From NCBI GenBank assembly GCA_029216955.1, contig JANAVB010023996.1, positions 12,812,269-12,876,268 of the forward strand: 64,000 nt of DNA. The letters are read 5' to 3'. Origin of the DNA: Iris pallida. Its lineage: Eukaryota; Streptophyta; Magnoliopsida; Asparagales; Iridaceae. The notes beneath the pieces were generated by a model, which was given only the letters and a program-made list of their open reading frames with translations, made no database searches and was not told where the DNA came from. The translations under genes and the position numbers were made by a program. Shown piece after piece: positions 47,177 through 58,343 of the stretch (positions are counted from its first letter, which is position 1; the number at the start of each line of letters is the position of its first letter).

Positions 47177-48977
47177 CTACAAAACAAGTAGATGAATCCT
47201 TTGGTACCCATTTTCTGAAGGGTCCATGCTGATTAGCTTTAGGTCTCCAAACTAAAGTATGGTTATCAACAAGTTTTCTTGCAAGACAATATTGTGATAT
47301 ATGACCATGTGTACCACAATACGTGCAAGTCAGTTTAGAACCAGATGAGGTTGAAACTGAGTTCACATGCTTGTTTGGTTTCTTGGAGAACCTATAAGTG
47401 AAAGCATGATGATATTCGTGTTTCTTATGTGCTTTCTTGTTCTTAGTCCTCTTAGGTGTATGCTTAGCATTAGGACTAAAATTAGGCTCTGTCACAGGCA
47501 TTGCCTGTTTGCCTAACTTGATTTCTAACTTTTTAGAAATCGCAATAGACTCTTCATATTTAGCAGTCATAACTGAGAGTCTGTGTTCTGTTACTAAGTG
47601 CATTCTCTTCTCTGTGTCATACAGTTTTTGCATCTTACCATAATCTCTTTCTTTCTTTTGAATAGTGAGGATAGCCTCATGATAGTCTACCTTGAGTTTG
47701 GCTATCTCTTCCGTGTTACCGGTTGTAGATGTCTCTTTAATATCTTGAAGAAGATTAGACAGTCTAGCTATCTCGGCTGTGTGTGCCTTAATCTCTTTTC
47801 GAGATTGCTTATACTTGTCGAGCACAGTTTTGTGATCTTCAAGTAAGTCGCTAAAGGCAGTCTCTAGTTCTTCAAAAGTAAACTCATCAAACAGAGGATT
47901 AGATGATACCTTTTCGAATGCCATAAGACAAACATTTGCATTGCTGCAGGGTCTGTCTTCTTCTTCTGAGTCACTGACATCACTCTCGTGCCAGATGCTT
48001 GTGTTGGCATACTTTCGGCCAGATGTGGATCTTCTGTTTGATCTTGACCGATCATATGGACTGCTCTTCTTGATAGCTGGACAGTCCTTCTTCATGTGCC
48101 CTGATTTCTTGCATCCGAAGCATATTGTCTCGTCTTCATTGCTTTCTTGGATGTCTTTCTTCTTCCTGCTTGTGAACTTTAGATATTTCTTGAAGTTCTT
48201 CACAAGTAAGGCACGTTCATCACCACTTGATGATTCTTCATCTGAGTCATTGCATGTTGATTTTCTTGCTTGAGCTTTGAAGGCGATAGTCTTTTCCTTT
48301 GGTGTGGCCTCTTCAAAGTCTTGCAAGTCGAGCTCATGAGTCATCAACTTGCCCATCAATGTTTCTAAAGTCATCGTGGTGAGATCGTTTCCTTCAATGA
48401 TTGCTGTGGCTTTTGGATTCCAGTTCTTTGTAAGAGCCCGCAGCACTTTCCTGATCTTCTCATGGTTGCTGTAATCTTTACCAAGAGATTGAAGGGGATT
48501 AGTTATATCAAGGAAACGAGTAAACATCTGTGTAATTGACTCACCAGGTTTCATTTTAAAAGATTCATATTCCTGAGTCAGTCTACTGATTTTGGATTCC
48601 TTAACTTGGGAAGTCCCTTCATGGGTTACCTCAAGAAGTTTCCAAATTTCATGAGACGTCTTGCAGGTAGAAACTCTATTGAACTCTGTTTTGTCAATTG
48701 CACAGAATAGTGCATTGATGGCTCGAGCATCAAGACTAGCCTTTGCTTTTTCAGCATCGGTGTACTTGTCATGCGGCTTTTCCATAAGAATACCTTCAAC
48801 CACTGTAGGTGGTGGTTTCTTATATCCATCAATGACTATAGACCATAAATCAAAATCTAGAGACTTTAGAAAGAAAGTCATACGTGTTTTCCAGTATGTA
48901 TAGTTTGTTCCATCAAATAGGGGAGGTCTATTTGTGGATTGCCCTTCACCGTTGAATATAGATTTCACGGCTGCCAT
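47151..48977 (-). CDS. Sirevirus Gag, 608 residues, unit 2
   Basis: It differs from the unit 1 Gag (33186-35012) only at the penultimate residue (Ser for Leu), where gag overlaps pol. Both zinc knuckles (286-299 and 551-564) and the coiled-coil region are kept. The ATG at 48977 lies 41 bases from the PBS. Whether it is expressed depends on LTR C, which is its 5' LTR. Confidence 0.93.
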   Translation of the reverse strand: MAAVKSIFNGEGQSTNRPPLFDGTNYTYWKTRMTFFLKSLDFDLWSIVIDGYKKPPPTVVEGILMEKPHDKYTDAEKAKASLDARAINALFCAIDKTEFNRVSTCKTSHEIWKLLEVTHEGTSQVKESKISRLTQEYESFKMKPGESITQMFTRFLDITNPLQSLGKDYSNHEKIRKVLRALTKNWNPKATAIIEGNDLTTMTLETLMGKLMTHELDLQDFEEATPKEKTIAFKAQARKSTCNDSDEESSSGDERALLVKNFKKYLKFTSRKKKDIQESNEDETICFGCKKSGHMKKDCPAIKKSSPYDRSRSNRRSTSGRKYANTSIWHESDVSDSEEEDRPCSNANVCLMAFEKVSSNPLFDEFTFEELETAFSDLLEDHKTVLDKYKQSRKEIKAHTAEIARLSNLLQDIKETSTTGNTEEIAKLKVDYHEAILTIQKKERDYGKMQKLYDTEKRMHLVTEHRLSVMTAKYEESIAISKKLEIKLGKQAMPVTEPNFSPNAKHTPKRTKNKKAHKKHEYHHAFTYRFSKKPNKHVNSVSTSSGSKLTCTYCGTHGHISQYCLARKLVDNHTLVWRPKANQHGPFRKWVPKDSSTCFVGGPSTFSC

Positions 48978-49017
48978 ATATATACTCTCTAGGATATGTT
49001 ATATGAGAATATAACCT

Positions 49018-49029
49018 GCTCTGATACCA
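49018..49029 (-). promoter_or_regulatory. Primer binding site, initiator tRNA-Met (unit 2)
   Basis: On the minus strand TGGTATCAGAGC lies two bases after the end of LTR C. Confidence 0.95.
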
Positions 49030-49031
49030 AT

Positions 49032-50144
49032 TGTAGGATCGTTGAGCACTTCTAGAGGGGGGGTGAATAGAGTGCGTGTGTGCAGCGGAAATAAAATCAC
49101 CAATTAAAAATTTAAACAATGGCAATGATGTAAGAGCAGTAAATAAAGATAGGAGAATCAAACTCAGTAACACAGCGATATATACTGGTATCCCTCTGAG
49201 AGGACTAATCCAGTCTCGAGTACTCTTGCTCGATGTTAATCCACTAAAGGCACAAGCTTTAACTGAGTGCTTGCAACTCTTACACCACCGTGCTTGTTGA
49301 CGAGTGCACGACCAACTCCAACACACACCGTGCTTGGTGACGAGCGCACGACCAGCTCCACAACAGGAATTGTTGTTGAAACTTGACGACCTCTTTACAA
49401 CTCAGAATAACCAAAAGACTTCTAAATCAAATGTGATAGTACTGGCTTTTGGCTAAGAGAAGTATAGGTGAGATTTGAAATTCTTGGATCACTTAGAAAA
49501 CACTTGAGATGAAATAGAGAAGAGATGAAGAATGAATTGATGTTTTGAAATGAAAAGTTCTTCTCTATTTATAGGTGTTTTCACCAACCGAACTCGGGCA
49601 GAACTCGGGCAGAGTTCGGATACAAAAATCTCGCAATATAGACGTTGCTCGCAGATTTGGAGGCAACTGAAGTTTGAATACAAACTGACCGAACTCGGTC
49701 AGAGTTCGGGCCGAACTCGGGCCGAACTCGGCTGTGAGTTCTGTCAGGAGATTTAAAATTGTTTTCAAACAGTTTTTGGAAATTTGTAAAATCATTTAAA
49801 AGGAATATTTTCGAAATATAATTATGGAATATTTGTAATCGAAAATATTAGGGTAAAAGTAGATTTTGAAAAATGAGAATAATTTTTAACCCTAAGCCAG
49901 TAATACCATACTTGATTTTACAAAGAAATTCCTAGACTCAATAAATTGTAAAAATACAGAATAAAAGTAGAAAAGGAGTCTTCAGAATTTTGATGACTTT
50001 GACGCTTGGAATTATGCAGTACATCGTCCGTTGAATAAGATTTCATGTATCCTGAAATAGTTAGCAGCATTGTCTATATTTTGTATATGGACTAAAGTGT
50101 AAGTCGATTATCGAAATCGGGTGTGACCATGGAATGGGCCAACA
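49032..50144 (-). repeat. LTR C of the Sirevirus array (5' LTR of unit 2)
   Basis: Its outer end CCAACA abuts the target duplication ATCTT (50145-50149). Palindromes lie at about 49586-49733 and a TATA box at 49565-49574. One private change (A in GCGATATATAC, about 49180) separates it from LTRs A and B. Confidence 0.95.
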
Positions 50145-50149
50145 ATCTT

Positions 50150-51267
50150 TACCTTGGACATTTAGATATCAGGCGAGTACAGTCTCTGATCATTTCATAT
50201 CCTGCTTAGAATTATTTTCTGCAGTAGATTACTTTACTTGTACTGTCACGTTGGTCACACGGATTAGTACTATACGGATCCCTTCTTGAGATGTTATCCT
50301 TAGGAAGCATCGGGTACTCTACGTTCTGTGCGTTTCACTTACATAGCGTACCATATGCTTCTTTGGTTCTTTGATTACTTGTGACATATACCCTTATGAT
50401 CACAGAGTCTCCTAGAATCTCTTATCCCATTTACTGGATATCCTGGAATCTCCTAGAATCACCCATTTATGGGCATCCATGTATCACCCTTCGGGGGCCT
50501 TTGCATGGAATCATAACATAACCTGGCTGGATCCTTATGTATTGATTGGGGGTACGGGGGAGTAGAAATGGACATGTTAATACTACCCAAGTAGTGTAGC
50601 ATCCGAATCTCTTCCATAGTGTAGCATCAGAATCACCTATGCCATTTACATGTCTATATTGTACTCTGACTCACTAGCCACATGTTAGTTCTCTATTTAT
50701 AGTAGATATTTCTATTACAGCTCTCTCTCTCTTTGTTTACATACAGCATTTCTTTCAGTACCTGTATCTTACTTTACTGCGTGATTATATTTTCTAACCT
50801 GCTATGAACTGTTGAGATGTAATGTGCTCGCTCCTGTCCTGACTGGACCTGTTGATAAATTTTATAGATAGCCTGGAGGTTGCCTGCTAGCCTAGAGGAG
50901 ATAGTAGAGGTTGCATAGATAGCTAGGGTTTTTGCTTATAGTTTATTTTCAGTCATCTTGAGTTGTATTTACAGATTACTGTATTTGGGTTTTGAGATGT
51001 ATTCTGAGTTTGTATCTTAGACACTTAGACTTCTATCTGTTGTATCTTTTTTCGATTTTATGTTTTATCTATCTTCCTTCATGCTCTACCTTAGATGTGA
51101 TTGAGTTTACATTCTGCTATGTCACCCCCATTCGGGGAGTATAAACTGTTTAGTCTTATACTGTTAGATGCATTGAGACCTAGGACAGCGTTCTACCACC
51201 GACACTGCGGCGTAGGCTGGGCATTGTTACGTTCTCGTGCCCTAACTCTAGGGTGCGGGTCGTGACA
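50150..51267 (+). repeat. Level 1 5' LTR, right part
   Basis: Continues the LTR interrupted at 21105 and aligns with about 57109-58224 of the 3' LTR. It ends GGGTGCGGGTCGTGACA. Confidence 0.9.
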
Positions 51268-54200
51268 CGTTTTTAGTGGTGGCCCATGCAGGTCGAGATT
51301 CGCATTAGTGCGATTTCGTAGTAGCGCAACGACTTAGTTGTACTACTACGAGCCTGCTATAGGATATATAAATTAAGGTGTTAGGATGAGAGGATACTCA
51401 ATTACTGTTAGGATTCCTTGAGAGATTCCTGGGATGACCCTTGAGAATCTCATTTTGAATTCCGATTTAAACTCCTTTTCCTTGTTTTGATTCACCTTTT
51501 TCCTTGATTTGAATTTGATTTTGTGGATTCATTGTAGAACTTTGAATCCTGGTATTAGTTGATAATTTTGATAAAATTTTGTAGTTGTTGATTTAATTTT
51601 GTATTTAGATTAATATTTTCAAATCCAAGGTACTCAATCACACTTAGGATTCTTTGAGAGATTTCTGGGACGACCCCTGAGAAACTCATTTTGAACTTCA
51701 ATTGGAATTCCTTTTCCTCTTGTTTGGATTCACCCTTATTCCTTGCTATTGAATTTAAGCTTGATGGGTTCCTCTCGTTTGAACCGATGAGAAGGAACAT
51801 ATCTTTATTATTCTTTCTCGCCATTATTTTCTTACATTCTTATTTACCTCTTATCTTAAACTCTGTCTCATTACATTAATTACCCATATCTTGTCGTCCC
51901 TACCAGATGTACTTCAAAACCCTTGAATCTTCGTATCTTTTGCATGGGGAAGGCTAAGGAAGTGACGTAAATTATGTAGCTCAGAGAAGACGTAACTGGT
52001 TATTTTATGATGATCTAAAGAAAATCAAATGTGGAGTGTTCCATATGGAAACTTGAGATAGAAATGTGGTAAAGGTCTCGTATAGAATAAGGAGATGTAT
52101 ACTGCCAATCTGGAAACAATTACATTTAGAGAAATTTTCGGGTTATGAGATAGTTTATAGGTGTATTCAAAACTAATGAGGATATCAGAGGTCAACCTAG
52201 TTTTGAGAACTTAGAAAATCTTGGTTATTGATTCTGGAGAAAACTTTTATTCTGAGGCTATGTAGAAGGTTAGTAATGGAAAAGAGAAGTTAATTGTGTT
52301 TAATAAGGATATTAAATAAGATGTTGCGAGGAAATGACTAGGGATAGAGAGAGCACAAAGTTATGGAAGTTTAGAGATTGTTGTGAAATATTTTTAGGAG
52401 AATAATATTCAAGGGTGTATGTCGAAGAAAATACGAAAGTTGATTTTATGATTAAAGATAAGTTTTGTAAGGCCTAGAGATTTAAATTAAATAATATGAG
52501 GAGAACAATTTGAACAAGTTCAAGGAATTCGTAAATGGGATTTAGAGATTTTGGGTCAAATTTAAGACAAGGTGAAAGAACTTGGAAATTTAAATAAATG
52601 GTTAATGTTGATTCCTAAATGTGAGGGTTGTGCTTCAAGAGTGATGTTTGGAAATTAGGAATTGTCTACGGTAGTCATGGTAAGGATTTAAGTAAAGGTT
52701 AAATTTTTATATGGAGACTGGTGAGGTAAAGATATGATTGGCAAGTTATGACCAGATGAACTTAAGAGTATCAGAAGCAGATGACTAACTCGATCTTCAT
52801 TATTTTTGTGCATTAATTACCACCTCTTGAACTCCCACTTTCTAATTGCGATCCTTGACGTTCCTTATCGTGACTTTGATATTCGAAATGCAATACTAGC
52901 TGTTACCCTCCAATAAATCTTATATGCAAGACCTAGACGAGCTCACCTTTGTGTAGGTATATCATGTCCCACTAAAATCCGTCTTCTTGTACTCTATTTT
53001 CTTGATATGATTTTCTGATCAACTGGCTAAACTATAACCTCTACCAATATACTAAATTTCTTCTTATTTCAATTAGAAATCCAGCCTTGACTCAATTCTT
53101 TCGATCCGACATGTGATGGTGTTCTGCTTGTTTTCTTAGATGCTTAACCTTGTACCTTATCTGATTACTTGACCCGTTGGTTAAGAAACTTGGACTATGT
53201 AATTCCTTTCATCATTACCACCCTTATATCTTGTGCCGCTAAATTAGCCTTAGTTTTGCAAGCTTATCTATTTTCGAGCTTGGTTATGACATATTTTATT
53301 GGGTGGCCATCCACTAACATATTGTCTAATCAGAACCGGTACATGATGGTCTGATCAACCTATTGCACTTTGGTTCACTTTTTCATGTATCAATCTATGA
53401 GAATGGAGACATAGTTAAACTTGACCCTAGAGTCTCATTCGCGACAGCTTTGACAATTCTTCTTGAAATCTTTTCATCGCCTATGAACCTCGTATTCGTA
53501 CTCAGTCGAATTAAATTTAATCATTACCTGAACCTCCATCATTGGATGCTCGTGCTCATACTTTGATTTCATTGATTTCCCTTCTTGCCCAAATCTCGTT
53601 TTATCCCGAAATTGATCAACTTAGATCATGTCAAGACAAAAATCTATTTGTGATTTGTTGTGCCTAAATTTTCAATTTTTGCCATTTTATGGAATAGTAA
53701 CCTTTTAATAATTTCTTAGTTGCTTGTTAATGACCAATTTTTATATAGGATGGTAGACAGCCCTACAACCTTGATGATTGTTGTTCCTTTACCTTCCCAA
53801 TTAGGACACCCTAGATTGTTTGTGTGTTCATACCATAGTACTGTTTTGACCTAGAATGACCTGTGCACCTAGGTGAGACTTCCAACTGCTACGGTATGCC
53901 CTGACCTTGTATACTATTCCTTCAAATTGCATGATTTAGATAAAAAAAAAATTTAGACCTTGATTGTTGGGAAATATGGACGTCAGCCCATTAGTATCAG
54001 TTGTAGATATATATAGGTTAGTCCTTGATGTGGGGATGTGTATCTCTAAACATATAGCTTATGAGATTTATGAGAGATCATAGTACCAGCCTTGATAGGA
54101 TGTACTAGTCTTTTGGTGAGTATAAATGTGTTATAAGAGATAGGGGCCTATATGTCTTAGTAATGCATCGTTCCTATGGTAATAGAATGTATTAATAGAT

Positions 54201-54511
54201 GGTTAATAGGAAGATAATAGTTTGAGCATACCTATAGCCTATGATCAGTTCCTTTTCATCCTTAGTTAGGACCACTTTAAAATAGGTCCAGTCCCTTGGA
54301 TATAGGTTCAGTCCATACTTTATTGAAGTTCCATTACCGCCGTACAACAGAGCAGTATTGGAGGTATTCCTAGATTGACACTTTTTAGATGTCCGTTTAT
54401 TATTCCAGTCTTAGGAAGTGTTACCTTAGATATTGGGTAGGTTAGAGGCTCTAGAAGGAGTACTATCGATCTTAAATTTCGAGGACGAAATATTTCTAAG
54501 GTGGGTAGAGT
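51268..54511 (+). other. Level 1 internal region, no intact coding sequence
   Basis: 3.2 kb with stops in all frames at short distance; the few ORFs of 60-90 codons match nothing I recognise. The leader begins CGTTTTTAGTGGTGGCCCAT, like the level 3 leader. An inverted repeat GTAGTAG/CTACTAC lies at 51318-51324 and 51343-51349. An imperfect direct repeat of about 130 bp occurs at about 51390-51525 and 51628-51775. The 3' end, AAATTTCGAGGACGAAATAT plus PPT (about 54473-54511), is the only likely trace of pol. Confidence 0.75.
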
Positions 54512-57500
54512 TGTAGCACCCAGTTTCCCAAATAACGGTAATTTTGAAATTTCGTGTTTATAAATATTTTAATAATAATATTTAATTCATGATATGATTT
54601 TTGGTGATTTTAAATCATTTTAAAATTATTTAAATCAATGACTTGTGGTTTTGACGTTTTGCTAGTGAAACCCTAGAGACTGTTTGACCTAGAGCCTAAC
54701 CATGTGATTATGATATTTTAATGTCATTTTTGGCCTAAGAATATTTTTGCATTTGACCTCTTTGAATTATTTTGATATTATTTTATTATTTATGATATTA
54801 TTTTGGGGTTATTTGAGTCGGTTCGAATTTCAACTCAATCCGACTTGAAACGGGGATCCGGGGGTAGTTTGACTCTAGTGGAACCCACACACTAGTTAGG
54901 CATGGCCCACATGATATTAAATTTAGTCCACATGATAGAAATATTTTAGTTAGAGGTTAGACTAATTATTATGGATAAGGTTAGTGTGATTAGAGACTTT
55001 AAAATGACTAATTTAGCCCCAACCAATTAGCCCTTTCCTAATACTCATAGAATAGGTTAGTGGGAGCATTTTGGACCTTACCATAATAGGACAAATAGTC
55101 CCATATGGCTAGCCACTTTGGGAGAGGATAGGCTCAAGTTCATTTCATTATTCTCATCCACACTCTCTCTTGTTCTTCCCCAAATTCCTAGAGAGCAATC
55201 CCTAGCAATTTCTCCACCAAATCCTTCCATTTCGCCACAAAATCTTCTTCTTTCCTTCTCCATTCTAGCCAAGGAGGAAGCTACCCAAGTTTGGGAGGAT
55301 TCGGAGCTCGTTCGTGTCCTTTTGGAATCTCTACGTGTCGGTGTCGCTCCGGGAAGACTTTTCTTCGATTCGATCTACCGGGAGATATAAATCCCTTCTT
55401 CTTTTCATTTCCTCATGCATATAGGTCTATTTTGAACCCATAAGAATGACCCCCATGGTTGTTTCTCCATTTGTGTCCATTTCGTGTCCATTTGGAGGTC
55501 ATAGGAGTGTTCTTTGTGTTATGGTTGTGTCGATGTGGGAAAATCCCAAATTTGGACACACTATGTGTTGTTGTTATGTATGAATGAATTATTACATGTT
55601 TAATCTCATATTTTTGTATTGGAGATGTGTTCTATAGTGTCTCATATATATATATATTAGTGTAGAGAGTGAGTTCTTGATATATTATGTTATATACTTG
55701 TGTTCTTTTGTCTCAAACTACCCAAATCCGTCATGATTTTTATCCACGTTTTTAATTTCAGCCCTAACTTAGAAATGTCATAACTTCTAGCTCAAAGCTC
55801 GGTTTAATCTTCCGTTATCTTTAAAAGAAGCGTATTGAAGTTAGCTTTCCAAAAACATGTATTAATAGGCCTAACTCTTTCTGTAACTTTCTGGAGAATT
55901 ATTTAAGTGTCAGCTGTACGAAAGACAAATGCGTTATCGGTGTTTTCGCGATTCCGGGAGTTTCCGGAAACGAAAATGCGATCCGTTTGAAGTTTTGGAA
56001 AGCTAACACATAGATCTATAACATACTTTAATCCTACATTTTAATTCATGCTGAGATGGTACAGTATTGATTATTAGTAGGAGTTACTATTCGGCATATG
56101 CATTTTGTGCACCCTTGTGTGTAATATAATGTTCTATTGGATTTTAACCCATGTTAATGTATATACATTATGTAATTAAATAGAGAATGAAAGCATAAGT
56201 AAATGTTTAAATAAATGATGTATGAGGTGTAAGTATCCTATCTTATGTAAGCATGTATAAGTATGGCTTGCAATGAATATGTAGGTTCCATAGTATGTAA
56301 TGTATGGTACATATAGTGGTGCAAGAGAATAAATGAATGATGAATGAATGCAAGCATGAATGTAATGTAATAATAGTTGTAATGTATGCAATATACAAGT
56401 TAATGAGATGTAATGTTCTATGTTAACACAAATCCTATATTACCTCATGTACCCCCTTACACTATGTTGACACTATCACACTTGACACATTGTTCACTTA
56501 CACTTTGACACTCTTTGATATGTATACACTATGTATGCCCATTTAACCCTCACTTGCCCTTTTGCCATGTTCACAAACACACACATAGCCTCTTAAATAA
56601 GTATTTATGAATATAGTTAACTTGGCTATGTATGTATATATATATATATGTTAGCATATTGTGTTGTAATATATAAGTTTATATAACCATTTGAAATGCC
56701 ATGATTATAGACCTAATGTTGAATACCAATATATGCATGTGTATATATGTGTAGACATATATAGCTTAAAGTAATAGATTACCTAGTGTATATCCAATGT
56801 GAATTCTTGCCTATTTGAGTATTGAATAATTGCATGCTATAGAGTTGGGTGTATGTTGGCTTTTATAGCCTTGTATTGATGTGTGCTTGCTAGGATAGTC
56901 TTGGTTAGGCATAGTAAGACTTGCTGGGTTAGGACATGACCTAGTTTGACTAGTGCAGTTGACCAGAGTTGACCAAGGATTGACTTTGGCCTAGTTTGAC
57001 CTAGATTCATGTAGAATGCATTGTAGTGCTCTATATTACCCTTCTAGACATGTTGTGATTTGTGCTGTTCTAATTAGGAGCCAGATACCTCTCATCGGAT
57101 AGTATTTTTACCTTGGACATTCAGATATCAGGCGAGTACATTCTCTGATCATTTCATATCCTGCTTAGAATTATTTTCTACAGTAGATTACTTTACTTGT
57201 ACTGTCACGTTGGTCACACGGATTAGTACTATACAGATCCCTTCTTGAGATGTTATCCTTAGGGAGCATCGGGTACTCTACGTTCTGTGCGTTTCACTTA
57301 CATAGCGTACCATATGCTTCTTTGGTTCTTTGATTACTTGTGACATATACCCTTATGATCACAGAGTCTCCTAGAATCTCTTATCCCATTTAGTGGGTAT
57401 CCTGGAATCTCCTAGAATCACCCATTTATGGGCATCCATGTATCACCCTTCGGGGGCCTTTGCATGGAATCATAACATAACCTGGCTGGATCCTTGTGTA

Positions 57501-58224
57501 TTGATTGGGGGTACGGGGGAGTAGAAATAGACATGTTAATACTACCCAAGTAGTGTAGCATCAGAATCTCTTCTATAGTGTAGCATCAGAATCTCCTATG
57601 CCATTTACATGTCTATATTGTACGCTGACTCACTAGCCACATGTTAGTTCTCTATTTATAGTAGATATTTCCATTACAGCTCTCTCTCTTTGTTTACATA
57701 AAGCATTTCTTTCAGTACCTGTATCTTACTTTACTGTATGATTATATTTTCTAACCTGCTATGAACTGTTGAGATGTAATGTGCTCGCTCCTGTCCTGAC
57801 TGGACCTGTTGATAAATTTTACAGATAGCCTGGAGGTTGCCTGCTAGCCTAGAGGAGACAGTAGAAGTTGCATAGATAGCTAGAGTTTTTGCTTATAGTT
57901 TATTTTCAGTCATCTTGAGTTGTATTTATGGATTACTGTATTTGGATTTTGAGATGTATTCTGAGTTTGTATCTTAGACACTTAGACTTCTATCTGTTGT
58001 ATCTCTTTTCGATTTCATGTTTTATCTATCTTCCTTTATGCTCTACCTTAGATATGATTGAGTTTACATTCTGCTGTGTCACCCCCATTCGGGGAGTATA
58101 AACTGTATAGTCTTATACTGTTAGATGCATTGAGACCTAGGACAGCGTTCTACCGCCGACACTGCGGTGTAGGCTGGGCATTGTTACGTTCTCGTGCCCT
58201 AACTCTAGGGTGCGGGTCGTGACA
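54512..58224 (+). repeat. Level 1 3' LTR, intact
   Basis: 3713 bp, TGTAGCACCC to GTCGTGACA, followed by the CTCTC duplication. It preserves the uninterrupted version of the site where the Sirevirus inserted in the sister LTR (about 57100-57112). Confidence 0.95.
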
Positions 58225-58229
58225 CTCTC

Positions 58230-58289
58230 CTAGGCTTCTTGCACTAGGAAGCAATTTTTGTATTTCGTTCCCAACATGTGGTATCAGAG
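58230..58289 (+). repeat. Level 0 5' LTR end and PBS
   Basis: The LTR remainder ends CCCAACA at 58276. TGGTATCAGAG at 58279-58289 matches the initiator tRNA-Met primer site. Confidence 0.85.
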
Positions 58290-58343
58290 TCAGGTTTCTC
58301 GAAGGGTGTCTGAGTTGACAGTCAAACCAAGGAGAAGAGAGAG

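Larger units (their letters stand above)
21106..50144 (-). mobile_element. Level 2: tandem Sirevirus array (LTR-int-LTR-int-LTR)
   Basis: Three nearly identical LTRs (21106-22217, 35067-36179, 49032-50144) alternate with two internal regions of about 12.85 kb. The whole is flanked by one target duplication, ATCTT (21101-21105 and 50145-50149). The middle LTR is preceded by a PPT on one side and followed by a PBS on the other, so it serves both units. The intact level 1 3' LTR gives the empty site (GTATTTTTACC near 57104). Units 1 and 2 differ at only a handful of positions by eye. A single insertion followed by unequal LTR recombination explains the structure. Confidence 0.95.
18506..58224 (+). 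mobile_element. Level 1: large non-autonomous Gypsy-like LTR element
   Basis: The LTRs run TGTAGCACCC to GTCGTGACA. The 5' LTR is split by the level 2 array (18506-21105 plus 50150-51267). The 3' LTR is intact (54512-58224). Target duplication CTCTC lies at 18501-18505 and 58225-58229. The internal region (51268-54511) has no credible gag or pol. It ends with AATTTCGAGGACGAAATAT and a PPT, which resembles the end of chromovirus-type Gypsy pol. Large LTRs with a non-coding interior fit the LARD class. Orientation comes from the PPT next to 54512. Confidence 0.9.

Noticed and set aside
21106..50144. Direct repeats considered as a CRISPR-like or host segmental duplication
   Set aside because: The repeat edges coincide exactly with LTR ends, PBS, PPT and a 5-bp target duplication, which is explained by LTR retrotransposon recombination.
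53169..53566. ORFs of 61 and 67 codons in the level 1 interior as gag remnants
   Set aside because: No zinc knuckle, protease or other retroelement motif; their lengths are expected by chance in A/T-rich DNA.
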